Assembly (NCBI GenBank): GCA_033002965.1
Contig: JAURVB010000181.1
Location: forward strand, 25,006 to 89,005
Origin: Piper betle
Taxonomy: Eukaryota > Streptophyta > Magnoliopsida > Piperales > Piperaceae
DNA: 64,000 nucleotides
Reading direction: 5' to 3'
The notes beneath the pieces were generated by a model. The model was given only the letters and a program-made list of their open reading frames with translations. It had not been told where the DNA came from and ran no database searches. Positions 1 through 10,466 of this stretch are shown one piece after another; the stretch's first letter is position 1, and each line of letters opens with the position of its first letter. The position numbers were made by a program, and so were the translations under genes.

Positions 1-3000
1 CTCATTGTTTTGATTAGGAACAACGGTTTTTTTCTTTGGTACACACAAGATAGGACTAACACATGATCTATTTACAATTAGATAGATGATTCTTGCATCC
101 AAAAACTCCAATATTTTCATTTTTACTTACCTTCATCATAATTGGGTTGAGATGTCTTTTTAGCTAAACCAAAGGTTTGTGTCCTTCTTCCAAGAAAATT
201 TTGTGCATGCAGGTTTTTGGGCCAATGCCTAGAATGTCAACGATAATCCATCCCATAGATAGCTTAAAATTCATCAGGATTCTCAATTGGTTGAATAACT
301 TATTCTATGGGTGGTTTAGCCTATTCTAGAATATACTGAATTAATTTTTTTTAACTTATTTTTTTCGAGTCTAGGGTTTTTGGCTATATAATTATTTTTA
401 CTGGTGTTGATTGTTTTAACTGATTGGCTGGGATTGTTTAATAGTCTTACGGTCAATTGGATGACTATCCAACTATTTGATTGATTGATTAATTCTTTGA
501 TTGTTTTGATTGATTCTTGACTATTTTGATTGGTTTGACTTCGTTAATTGAGTTGGTCGAATGACTAAATTGACTCTTTTTGATGATTTAAACATTAATT
601 GTTTGATTGATAGAACGTTTGACTAATTAACCATTTGACCGATAAATTCTTTGATTAATTGACCGATCGATTGTTTGATATTGACTATTTGACCACGACT
701 GACTGTTAACTAATTAATCGAATTATTTCAACTGTTTTACTGTTATGATTTTTAAGATCATTGTACACTCCACTGTATACATTGCATATCATATAGACTT
801 TGATTGAATATGGGCATTCAACTATGTATGTGGAGCTACTTGTTAATGCTCATGGACCACTACAAGCTGGAATACAAGGTTCCTAGGACTTACTCCCTAT
901 TAATTTTTAATGTTTGATCATAAGTTAGTTTCCACCAAATATATGGTGGATCACGCAAGGGTATATTTCCAAGTCATTACCGCTATTATTGTTGGTATCA
1001 TTACACTTACTGCTTGTAGTATCATTATCATTACCATTATTGGATTTGTTACTTAAAGGTTACTGATATCGTTATCATTAATGTTATAGTCCTTGTTACT
1101 ATTATCGTGATGCATCAATGCTACATTGTCATGTTATTATTGTTATGATTATCATTATTGCTATCATTGCCCTTTTTGTAACCGTAGTCGTTATAGAAAA
1201 TTATATTGATGCAAATATCTATATTGAATTTGGAGTGAAATTTGCTACTGTTATCACCATAGTTATTACCACGGTTACAATTATGAATTCTCATTGTTAC
1301 TATCAATGTTACTATTACACCTGTTGATTGATGTCCAGGCTCTTACCGCCTTTGTGTCAGTGACATAAATGGCATATTACCCCCATTAATGGCAAGAATC
1401 CATGGAATTTCAGTACTGTATTGCATTGTATTGTTAACTGTTATAAAACCTCTAAACTTGTTCCTTAGAGAGTTTATAATTGTTTTATCGTGGGTAATGA
1501 TGATGTATATTCTGGCCATTGTATTGTTTCATACTGTATTACATTACTGTGTTGTTTTGTAGTGACATTGTCTTGCTGTGATTCAACCAGCTTCTCCTTT
1601 ACTCTGGGATGACTTGCGAACATGGAGTATATATAGTTTTATATTGTGAGTTGTCTTCAACTCACTTGTCATTTATTGAATATATAAGGACCAATAATGT
1701 TTGTTACATACGTTTTTGTTTTAAAAATCATGCCTAGGACCTGGAGTTACTGTGGGAATGCTTTACTTCAATCGGGTGATGGTGGCTAATGATTTTGGGT
1801 TATCACAGTACTCTTTTTCATATCTTGTATTACTATATATACAAACATTGGAATTGTGATTTACCAATTTTAGTTGATTTAAGTTGGTTTAAATTGGTTT
1901 CCAACAATGAAACAGCAAAATGATTTTAGGATCCTAGGGATTTTATTGGGTTTTACCGTGTTTTTAGTGTTATTTTCTAATAATATTTATTATAAATGGA
2001 TTTAAAAACATGCTCAACTAATTAATTAATGTAACACTTCCAGTCTAGTTGTCTGGGAACCGGGTTGGGACATTATATATTGGGTTTGACCTAAGGTTGT
2101 TTAAAAAAATTATATGCAAGTTATTGGCCTCCTCTATAAGTGATTGATATAAGATAAACTCAACAATTAATATTAATAGTGTGGATAAAGAGTATTCAGT
2201 CCTTTAAAACATGAATAGACATCATCTAACTTCTTCTAGCAATTTTGTACTATTAAGGACCTTAGTAATAATAAATTTTTTTTTAATAAGCCCCCTTTAA
2301 ATGAGCACCTTGTGAACCCTTCTCCTAATTCTCTCACTTCCCTCTATCCTCACTCTTGTAAAAGTCAAATGATGACCCCTTATTATTGGAAGGTTGAAAG
2401 GGGGCTTATGTGGATGAGGTCCATAAAAATGCTTACCATAATAATCTACCTTGATAAAGCAAAAATTATGAATTCCTCAATCCTCGTAGGAAAAGATTAA
2501 TGGATTCATTGCGATGGGGAAAGGGTTAGCCTCGAAAATGTCCCTTGGTCCTCATTTAATGCCCACTCTCTTAAGCCAGACTCCACAACCACGACGGGGA
2601 AAAGAAAAATAGTTTCTTACAGGCTTAACAACTTCCTCTCTCCCTCTCTCTCTCTCTCATCATTTTGGCATGCATCTCAGCGTCCTCCCCTCACTCGTTT
2701 GGAGCTCACATACCTAATGGCGCATCCCAGCTGTCCTTGCTTCTCTTTCCTACTTGCTCCAGTTGTCTTTACCCAATACAAAATTAGCATAATCGACACA
2801 TTGTTCCCAAAGAAGGCTTGTTTTTATACCACGCCGATTATACTAGGTCTGATGAGTTCTCTCACTCAAGTGAATCTGATGATTAGATTTTACATATGCG
2901 ACCTGTCGCGTCCAAGTGGGAGATCAGTAGAGGTGCATATAGGTGTTACCTGCGCAGAGAGCGCTATTGTGTATTTTGAAGATAGTTTGGAGATTGCCTG

Positions 3001-3309
3001 TGGTTTTGGGTACTAGAAATGGTGGTGTTTGGTGGCAAAGTGGGAAGGATGGGAGGTCACCTACACGATGGAGCGATCATAGCTGATTATCTACAACGGA
3101 AACAGAAGCATTCTCTTCTCTGGCTCCAAATTCACTACCCCAGTAGCACTCCCCGGGTAATGCTCTAAATTTTCATTTCTTGTATAGTTGGTTATACTAA
3201 TGTTCTCACATTAACTGTTTCTCTCTTTAATTTTCCTCCGCATCTATAAACGTGGACTAGACCATCAATGCCTGAAATAGAGATAATGAGACTCGCCTGG
3301 ATCCTATTG
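1..3309. other. AT-rich intergenic DNA, no recognisable gene
   Basis: No domain or element end is recognised. About 400-720 is rich in degenerate TTGATT units, and about 970-1320 in ATT/ATC trinucleotides, which is why short open frames appear on both strands there. An unrecognised 105-codon open frame at 2699-3016 (+) follows a CT-rich tract. It lacks a recognised motif, so I do not call it a gene. Confidence 0.6.
2633..2660. repeat. CT microsatellite
   Basis: Pyrimidine tract dominated by CTCTCT, read directly. Such tracts occur in plant promoters and 5' leaders, but no gene is recognised downstream. Confidence 0.7.
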
Positions 3310-3958
3310 TGTTAAAGGCGTTTAAAATGCTCTCAATGTTACCCGTGTTTTTAATATGGTTTTGTACATGCTATCTCGGGTATGAGAGCATTTTATTAAT
3401 TAAGTAATATTTTACTTTATTTTTTTGGTTAATTAATATTTTATTATATGTACTTGCTTTGATGTTTTAATGCTGAAAAAATGAGATAAATTCAGCTTCG
3501 GATTTAATTGGTGATGACAACTCGCAGCCGATGATGGCTACAATGTGGCTCTGGTGTTCAGTGAGGTCGAACAGATTGGAGACTTTAAAAGGACATTATA
3601 TTTAATTAGATTACGTCTGATTTGTGAACACCCTCTTCGAATTCTTGTATCACTACTTCTATATAAAGGGGTGGTCATTGTGTTGTTGATCATATCTCAT
3701 CTCTTAGCTTTAGATTGTAGTAGAAGCAGTAGTTTTAGTTTTTGTAATTTCTTTCTCTGTTCTTAATAAAAGTTAGTTTCTTCTTTATATTGTTTTGCTT
3801 AATATTGTTTTCTATTTTTATTATGGAGTGAGTTTTATATTTCGTTCTAGAGCATGATTTAATCGAATTCATTTCGAGCTCTTACTCTTTTATTCAATCG
3901 GATCGTTTGAATTATCATGTTCTAAATGCTAAGAGTAGATTGATCACCTATTTCTTAG
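3310..3958 (+). mobile_element. Partial Athila-like LTR (U3-R side), plus orientation
   Basis: Begins TGTTAA and is collinear with the complete LTR at 23917-25077 and the inverse of 5064-6232. Similarity stops at 3958, after the 'gatcacctatttcttag' stretch. The last ~500 bp of the LTR are missing and replaced by tRNA-Asp-like sequence. A TATA box lies at 3660-3668. Confidence 0.8.
3660..3668 (+). promoter_or_regulatory. LTR TATA box
   Basis: TATATAAAG. The same box occurs at the equivalent place in the other two LTR copies (5893-5901 minus, 24249-24257 plus), about 350 bp into each. This fits the U3 promoter of the family. Confidence 0.6.
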
Positions 3959-4007
3959 TCTCGCCTGCTCACGCGGGTGACCCGGTTCGATCCCGGCAAC
4001 GGCGCCA
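3959..4007 (+). other. tRNA-Asp 3' two-thirds (with CCA) fossilised in an LTR element
   Basis: 49 nt match the plant tRNA-Asp(GUC) 3' part: anticodon arm, variable loop, T arm (TTCGATC loop), acceptor strand GGCAACGGCG and a terminal CCA at 4005-4007. The anticodon loop has one extra base, and the T stem lacks one G and one C that would pair. Nuclear tRNA genes do not encode CCA, and the sequence continues directly into the PBS-to-LTR spacer (AAAACTTG) and LTR edge. The likely source is therefore the tRNA primer itself, copied into cDNA. It is not a functional tRNA gene because the 5' third is absent. Confidence 0.8.
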
Positions 4008-4015
4008 AAAACTTG

Positions 4016-4921
4016 TTAGAATATTTTCTTCACAAAGAGATTCATGGATTTATGTAATGAATTACTAAACTGATCCCCTTTGCATCCGAGTAAGCTAACC
4101 AATGTATTGAGTTCATTTTCGTTATTTGGTTTTTCATCTTTTTCCTTAACTTCATTGGGCTGAACTGGTTCTTGTAAAGTAATACCACTCTGGGTTGTTA
4201 TAGCTTTGCAATGCTCTTGACCATCATTCCTTGGTTGTTCTGGTTGGCTAGGAAGTACACCCTTGGGTCGCTCACTTGGTTCCTTGTTTAATTGCACCAT
4301 AACTTGTTGCATAAACTGTTGTTGTTGTTGTTGCTGATTCTGCATAAATTGTTGCATAGTTTGTTGCATGGTTTGTTGCATGGAATTGAACATTTGGACC
4401 AAATCTGGTTGTTGTTGTTGCTGAAAAGAAAGTGAAGGGGGTTGATAATGCTGTGATGGTGGTGGTGGATTATTGGGGACAACAACCGATTGTGAAGAAT
4501 TATTCCATGAAAAATTGGGGTTATTGCACCAGCCCGCATTGTAGGTGTTGGAATAGGGATTGTTGTTCCAATTATAGTTGCCTACGTAATTAACTTGATC
4601 TGTTGCACATTGACCTGTAAAATGTCCTTGTCCACACCATTCACACCTTGGTTCTACAGCCTTAACCTGTCTCTGTATATTAAGAATTTGAACTTCATTA
4701 GTTAAAGCACTGACCTGAGCAGATAAAGCAGTAAGTGCATCTAATTCTAAAACTCTGGTAGTCCTCCATGAATGCATGGCTTCTTCCTCTATTGGTTCTT
4801 GTGCTCTTCTTCCAGCGGCACACAAGTTTCTCAAAGTCCTTTCAATCTTTGAATCACAAGAAGACAAGGGTGACCGTACTAATAAACAAATGATAATAAA
4901 TAATAGCAAGGAAGAAGACAA
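4016..4921 (-). pseudogene. Athila-like gag fragment (C-terminal half, zinc knuckle)
   Basis: A 301-codon open frame. About residues 95-107 contain a CX2CX3HX4C knuckle (CEWCGQGHFTGQC), typical of Athila/Tat gag. It is followed by an N/Y-rich then Q-rich region with repeated FMQ/MQQT units. The N-terminal ~40 residues come from leader sequence and look like a hydrophobic signal by chance. The usual long gag N-terminus is missing. The last codons run into LTR-edge sequence (junction near 4016-4030) at a short gaa-a-atatt match to the protease region seen at about 22015-22030. A homologous gag piece lies at 21050-21200. Non-functional as Gag. Confidence 0.75.
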
Positions 4922-5043
4922 TGATATAGTTTATTTTTCCTTTTTTCTTTTTTTAAATATAATAATCAGACACTAAAATCTAAAAAGAAAAGAAAAACAC
5001 TCAAAATTCTAATCCTAAATTAATTAAGAAAATTCGATCTCCT

Positions 5044-5057
5044 CGGCAACGGCGCCA
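5044..5057 (-). other. Primer-binding site, tRNA-Asp type
   Basis: The plus strand reads CGGCAACGGCGCCA, which is the 3' end of tRNA-Asp including CCA. On the minus strand this gives TGGCGCCGTTGCCG a few bases after the LTR end. This is the known primer choice of Athila/Tat elements. Confidence 0.8.
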
Positions 5058-5063
5058 AAAACT

Positions 5064-6232
5064 TGTTAGACTATTTTCAATGACGTGCAAGTATACACGG
5101 TCGAAACAAGTAATATAATGATAAATCGAGTATCGTCCCACAGGGAGATGAATTTCCTATAATTAATTAAAGAAAATAAAATGAGGAGCAAAACAAAAAT
5201 AACTAACTTAACTAAATCTAAGTAATAACTTTAAATTAAAAACGAAGTCAAAATTATAAAACTCGTTCTAGAGTCGAATTTCCCTTAACATGAATTTAAT
5301 CTTCATCAAATCTTACTCTTATCTTTTATTCCCTCGGATTGTCGATCTAGGATAATTATATGACATGGTGGCTCCCGCTCCTTCATGCTTCTATTATTTT
5401 GCCTCAATTTCTACCTCCCGGTGATAATTGATTAATCAACAAAATAATGCATTAAGAATTGCCTTACAATCGCATACGGTGTTGTGTATCTCCCGACCAC
5501 AACGACAAACAAGTCAAAAGACTCGTCGTATGATGAATTATCAATGACTAATCTAATTAATTTCTCCCGAAATCTAATTAAACCTCATGATCTAAGAAAT
5601 AGGTGATCAATCTACTCTTAGCATTTAGAACATGATAATTCAAACGATCCGATTGAATAAAAGAGTAAGAGCTCGAAATGAATTCAATTAAATCATGTTA
5701 AGTTCCATTCTTCTCTAGAACGAAATATAAAACTACTCCATAATAAAAATAGAAAACAATATTAAGCAAAACAATATAAGAAGAAACTAACTTTTATTAT
5801 GAAAGAGAAAGAAATTACAAAAACTAAAACTACTGCTTCTACTACAATCTGAAGCCAAGAGATGAGATATGATCAACAACAAATGACCACCCCTTTATAT
5901 AGAAGTGGAGATACAAGAATTCGAAGAGGGTGTTCACAAATCGACGTAATCTAATTAATTATAATGTCCCTTTAAGTTTCCAACTGTTCGACTCCATTGA
6001 ACACCATACATTGTAGCCATTGGGTGGCGCCAAGTGTCATGACTAATCAAATCCGAAGCTTAATTTATTCATCTTTTTCTGCATTAAAACATCAAAGTTA
6101 AGCATATATAATAAAATATTAATTAACTAAAAAATAAAGTAAAATATTACTTAATTAATAATGTTTATACCCGGGAAGTACAAAATCATATTAAAAACAT
6201 GGGTAAATATTATATATTTTAAACGCTTAACA
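5064..6232 (-). mobile_element. Complete Athila-like LTR, minus orientation (1169 bp)
   Basis: On the minus strand it starts TGTTAAGCG and ends TCTAACA, with a TGTTA/TAACA terminal inverted pair. It is nearly collinear with 23917-25077 (1161 bp). The TATA box is at 5893-5901 (CTTTATATA on plus). It is followed on the minus strand by the PBS at 5057-5044, so it is the 5' LTR of the rearranged element. Confidence 0.85.
5893..5901 (-). promoter_or_regulatory. LTR TATA box
   Basis: Minus-strand TATATAAAG inside the complete LTR, at the same place as in the sister LTRs. Confidence 0.6.
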
Positions 6233-7717
6233 CTTATATCTAGTTTTTGTATGTTTAAGGCATGAGACCATGCATTCATATGTATTGACGTCAACATCCC
6301 AACTAAATGGACCCTTAAAAGCAACGAAAAAGCTATTTTTTCCCAAGCGGAACAATGAAAAAGTTTTCTTGTATATAAAGAAGGAATTGTGTTATTGTAA
6401 GCTTACACTATGCTGACATGAAAGACTGTGCTTCACATTTTCCGTTGACCTTCACTGATTACTTCAGAACTTACAATCGAATAATTAAACCCTAAATGAT
6501 GGCAAGTATAATTATTCTTTATATTATCTCTGACTTTTTAGTGTAATCAACGGTAGAGATTAGATTATTAATTGTAAGCTACTAGCTTGCCAAACTAGGT
6601 TAGCTCATAACATTTGCGCATAGACGATTGCATGGTGTGAATGCAAGCTTTCATTGTTTTCAATTTCTGAGGAAATTGGCAATTCCTTCCTCTTATGCTC
6701 TATCTCATGTTTAGACTTTAGTGTAGCGTCGAAGGTGGAGAAATTTCCTTCAAAATTACCCCTATTTGTGTGCTCACCTTGGATTTGTATACGACGATAT
6801 GCCACTTTGAGCGGACGATATTATATATTGAACTCTCTGATCAATTATGGCACTTACTTCACCGCCGTGACCACTAAGTAACATGTGCTTAAGAATCAGT
6901 CCCGGTTATGTACTTCTAGTGTTTATTTAGTCATATAAAACGTGTTTGAATTTTGGAAAAATCGTCTTTATAGTTTTATAAATTAATTAAATTAAACAGC
7001 TAGCTATTTGAAAAAAGAGACTGTGTTCTTTAATTATACATGTCGATTCCTTAGAGTGTTCAACAAACTTGTGTGAACATTAATTTGAGTAGTCTGATTC
7101 AAATCGCTCCACAAGTCAAAAATCAACCATGATATTAGTTAGTCCGAACCCTGATGACCAGTGTACTCTAATTGGTTGACAGGTTATAGGTAAGTTCAAA
7201 CTGTCTACCAAATGTTTTATTGTCTGACAAAAGTAATTAACATGCATGATTAAGTAATAGAAAAATTTAGGATTTGATGGTGGGAAGATGTACTATTCAG
7301 CACAATAGAAGCTTATAGCAGCTTTACAATTTAATGGTATGTTTTCACTTTATATCCTAAATACTGCTATATTTTTGGCTGGATTTAGGTAAGACTAGTT
7401 TTTTGAAATAAAAAGCTAAACCAAGGGCTGCTGGCACTTTGCCAAATCTGATTGCAGCCTTGGCAGGATCTGTGGCTGCTCGACCCGTTCCGGTCATGAC
7501 AACCCCATTATGGCTAGATCAGGCCTTCATGGCTACGATGCAGCCGTGGTGGCCGAGTCTGGCCAGGGCAGCCATGGATCTTGCCATGGCGATACCCACA
7601 TCAGGATTTAGCCGCCGGTAGTGGCCATGATTGCCCAACGTTTTCTTTATAATTTTTTTTAATTGTTGGGAATAAAAATCTGTTTTTGAAACACAATTTG
7701 CTTTAGATTTATATATA

Positions 7718-7755
<38 letters not shown>

Positions 7756-8843
7756 TTTAGGAAGTTAAGAAAAATCATTAAATCATAAAACTCATAAAAG
7801 CTATTATTAAATCATGAGTGGTCCATATTCTCACCTTTGAATTGCAATTTTTCCTAAATTTGCCTACTTCTATCTACTTTTTACCTGTTTCTAATCAATT
7901 TAATCGGTGGAAAATAGTTAACGATGACAAATTTTTACGTAAGTAGCAAAGCTCTTTAGAAATACAAAATGCCTACCAAGGTCACAAATTTAGTGTCAAA
8001 TGCACAATATATTTTAGGGGTGAGCATATGGTACACTCCAATTCAACCAAACACATAGGTCCAATAATCGAAATACATAAGTAGTAAAATCCCCCAAACA
8101 CATAGGTCCAATACAACACTTAGCACAATACAAACATAATGTCATTCCTTGTCATGAGCCTCTTGATTCGTACACCTCCACCAGTCATTGATATGGATAC
8201 ACACCTATACAAATATAAGAAAATTGTGAGTGATCAAACAAGTTTGATTATTGGTCTAAAAATTATTATTGATAAAGCAATACTGACAGAAAAGTTTCTT
8301 AATACACAAAAAATCATGAAATTTCTGGGACGCAACACAAGGCCGTAAGCTTAGGCTGACACAACCGAATATCATAAAAACATGTCAGATCAAATAAACG
8401 ACTATATACTTATGTACATACTTACTCTTATGCCCTCACATCCTTCATATATCGCCCACCACAGAACTTACGTGACTTGGAACAATGTTGGTGGCATGAT
8501 TTCAAAAAATGTGTTGCATTCACAATATCCTCATATATTACACTACTTTACTATGTAAAGGCGTACTAGTGTAATTCATACATACCCATACCACTTACTT
8601 TCAAATTCGTGAAAACCATAAAATTCGTATACTTATATAATAGAATTAGATAGGGGTTTATATCATAGGTTTTTTGATCTTCCAATTTGATACCATCAAG
8701 GAATCTCATCCTTCAAGTTTTATTAAACTGTGAAAAAATTTGGCCAAATGTCCTAGCATCGAAGAGAGCCGCTAGATCATTCATTCCCCCCACCCCCTCA
8801 CGATAGACTTGCCCGCTTGATCCACCCTTCTCACCCGTGACCA
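6233..8843. other. Non-coding AT-rich DNA
   Basis: No protein domain, RNA gene or element end was recognised. A moderately GC-rich stretch (about 7425-7625) has a short alanine-rich open frame without a recognisable motif. Confidence 0.6.
7709..7753. repeat. (AT)n microsatellite
   Basis: Almost pure AT dinucleotide run with one interruption. Confidence 0.9.
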
Positions 8844-8848
8844 CCCCA

Positions 8849-9002
8849 TGTGAGATCCCTCAACTTAGTCCCACATCTAATACCTACTGTGAGAAGATCC
8901 TGTTTATAAGTGGGAATGGACTAGATATCTTTAACTTCCGGGGTACCCATTTTAAAGAAACGACTTGGCCCATTACGTTGCACTTTGGGCTGGGTCGTTA
9001 CA
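8849..9002 (+). mobile_element. TRIM LTR 1 (154 bp)
   Basis: Starts TGTGAGATCCC and ends GGGTCGTTACA. The left edge abuts the target-site copy CCCCA. Confidence 0.88.
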
Positions 9003-9004
9003 AA

Positions 9005-9016
9005 TGGTATCAGAGC
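9005..9016 (+). other. TRIM primer-binding site (tRNA-iMet)
   Basis: TGGTATCAGAGC, two bases after LTR 1. It is exactly complementary to the plant initiator-Met tRNA 3' end. Confidence 0.85.
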
Positions 9017-9229
9017 CGACCTGGTTCCGTGTTAGATGGTGGGATGGACTAGGGACGTTGGCTAGGCTGCCGGTCATGGGCCAAAAAGGTCGTGGGCTGG
9101 GGCTAGCAACGGGCCAAGACTAGAAACGTTGGTTAGGTTGCCGGTCACGGGCCAGAAAGGATGTGGGCTGGGCTAGCAATGGGCCAAGAATAGGCATTTC
9201 GGGGACGAAATTTCCTAAGGTGGGTGGAT

Positions 9230-9383
9230 TGTGAGATCCCTGAACTTAGTCCCACATCTAATACCTACTGGGAGAAGATCCTGTTTATAAGTGGGGATGG
9301 ACTATATATCTTTAACTTTTGGGGTACCCATTTTAAAGAAATGACTTAGCCCATTACGTTGCACTTGAGGTTGGGTCATTACA
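9230..9383 (+). mobile_element. TRIM LTR 2 (154 bp)
   Basis: Same tips as LTR 1 with scattered substitutions. The following primer site is mutated (AATAGTATGAGAGCC). Confidence 0.85.
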
Positions 9384-9530
9384 AATAGTATGAGAGCCGA
9401 CCTAGTTCCGTGTTCAATGGTGGGATGGACTAGGGACGTTGGCTAGGCTGCCGGTTAAGGGCCAGAAAGGTCGTGGGCTGGGGCTAGCAACGGGCCAATA
9501 ATAGGCATTTCAGGGACGAAATTCCCTAAG

Positions 9531-9665
9531 GTCCCACATCTAATACCTACTGGGAGAAGATCCTGTTTATAAGTGTGAATGGACTATAGATCTTTAACTT
9601 CCGGGGTACCCATTTTAAAGAAATGACTTAGCCCATTACGTTGCACTTTGGGCTGGGTCATACCA
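9531..9665 (+). mobile_element. TRIM LTR 3, 5' truncated
   Basis: Lacks the first ~20 bp: it starts at GTCCCACATC directly after the internal segment. This segment is shorter than the first because about 75 bp and the G-rich tail are missing. The following primer site at 9668-9679 is exact. Confidence 0.8.
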
Positions 9666-9667
9666 AA

Positions 9668-9679
9668 TGGTATCAGAGC
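9668..9679 (+). other. TRIM primer-binding site, third internal segment
   Basis: TGGTATCAGAGC, exact tRNA-iMet complement. Confidence 0.85.
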
Positions 9680-9893
9680 CGACCTGGTTCCGTGTTAGAT
9701 GGTGGGATGGACTAGGGACGTTTGCTAGGCTGCCGGTCATGGGCCAAAAAAGGTCGTGGGCTGCGGTTAGCAACGGGCCAAGACTAGAAACGTTGGCTAG
9801 GCTTCCGGTCACGGGCCAGAAAGTATGTGGGCTGGGGCTAGCAACGGGCCAAGAATAGACATTTCGGGACGAAATTTCCTAAGGTGGGTGGAT

Positions 9894-10046
9894 TGTGAGA
9901 TCCCTCAACTTAGTGCCACATCTAATAACTACTGTAAGAAGATCCTGTTTATAAGTGGGAATGGACTAGAGATCTTTAACTTCCGGGGTACCCATTTTAA
10001 AAGATGACTTGGCCCATTACGTTGCACTTTGGGCTGGGTCGTTACA
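9894..10046 (+). mobile_element. TRIM LTR 4 (153 bp)
   Basis: Starts TGTGAGATCCC and ends GTTACA. The right edge abuts the second target-site copy CCCCA. Confidence 0.87.
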
Positions 10047-10051
10047 CCCCA

Positions 10052-10390
10052 CCACACCGCGCCACTGCCGCCCCCACTGCCAGCCATGCCCCTGTCACCA
10101 CCCCCTCCCGCCGCTCGGCCACCGCCAGCTGCCGCCCCGCCCCAGCTGGCTGGCCCTGCCACCCTCCCCCCCACCCGACCACGGCTCGCCGCTACGGCCT
10201 CCGCCCTAGCCGGCGCCCCCAACCACCCCCCCCCCCCCCCGCCCCACCCCGCCACTGCCTCGCCGCCGCGGCCTCCGCCCCAGCCAGCACCCACGCCACC
10301 ACCACCCAACGCTGCGGCAGTGGCTGAGAGCCGCCGGATTTTGATCCAATGGCTATCGTTGTGGTGAGCTGCAAAAGCATGCAGCACACC
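10052..10390. repeat. GC-rich, C/G-skewed low-complexity block
   Basis: Very CCG/CCC-rich on the plus strand. Several frames are open on both strands (proline/alanine-rich plus, glycine/alanine-rich minus). Such multi-frame openness is what low-complexity GC DNA gives by itself, so none is called as a gene. Confidence 0.65.
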
Positions 10391-10393
10391 ACA

Positions 10394-10395
<2 letters not shown>

Positions 10396-10463
<68 letters not shown>
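10396..10463. repeat. (AT)n microsatellite
   Basis: About 34 uninterrupted AT units. Confidence 0.95.

Positions 10464-10466
<3 letters not shown>

Larger units (their letters stand above)
3310..6232 (-). mobile_element. Rearranged Athila-like LTR element with inverted LTRs
   Basis: Read on the minus strand: a complete LTR (6232 to 5064), a tRNA-Asp-type primer site, a leader fused to the C-terminal half of an Athila-like gag (4921 to 4016), then 18-20 nt that look like an LTR 3' end plus PBS, a longer tRNA-Asp copy, and finally an LTR piece in the opposite orientation (3958 to 3310). Pol is absent. The inverted LTR order and the tRNA copy point to aberrant reverse transcription or template switching, which is inference. 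The five bases flanking the two outer tips (tattg and cttat) do not match, so there is no clear target-site duplication. Confidence 0.75.
8844..10051 (+). mobile_element. TRIM-like miniature LTR retrotransposon with four LTRs
   Basis: Four copies of a ~154-bp LTR (TGTGAGATCCC...GTTACA) alternate with three short internal segments. Each internal segment starts with a tRNA-iMet-type primer site, exact (TGGTATCAGAGC) in the first and third. Each ends in a purine/G-rich tract (ggtgggtggat before the LTRs at 9230 and 9894). The array is flanked by CCCCA at 8844-8848 and CCCCA at 10047-10051, a perfect 5-bp target-site duplication. Internal segments have no coding capacity, as expected for TRIMs. 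One insertion followed by unequal LTR exchange, or insertion of a multimeric cDNA, is inferred. Confidence 0.88.

Noticed and set aside
1118..1327. Hydrophobic 69-codon frame
   Set aside because: It arises from ATT/ATC trinucleotide-rich DNA (Ile/Val codons), and the opposite strand is equally open.
2699..3016. 105-codon plus-strand frame
   Set aside because: No motif recognised and no promoter, intron or termination context that would support a gene. It is left as a mention only.
3959..4007. Functional tRNA-Asp gene
   Set aside because: The 5' third is absent, CCA is present in DNA, the T stem is shortened and it is fused to LTR-edge sequence.
4016..4921. Apparent secretion signal at the start of the gag frame (hydrophobic first 20 residues)
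   Set aside because: This part is translated leader between the PBS and the remaining gag. Athila gag does not start this way, and the frame start is an accident of a deletion.
3305..6237. Target-site duplication around the inverted-LTR Athila-like element
   Set aside because: The outer pentamers tattg and cttat differ, so I do not claim one.
10004..10392. Overlapping proline/alanine- and glycine-rich frames on both strands
   Set aside because: C/G-only composition leaves several frames open at once, with no motif and no codon-position signal.
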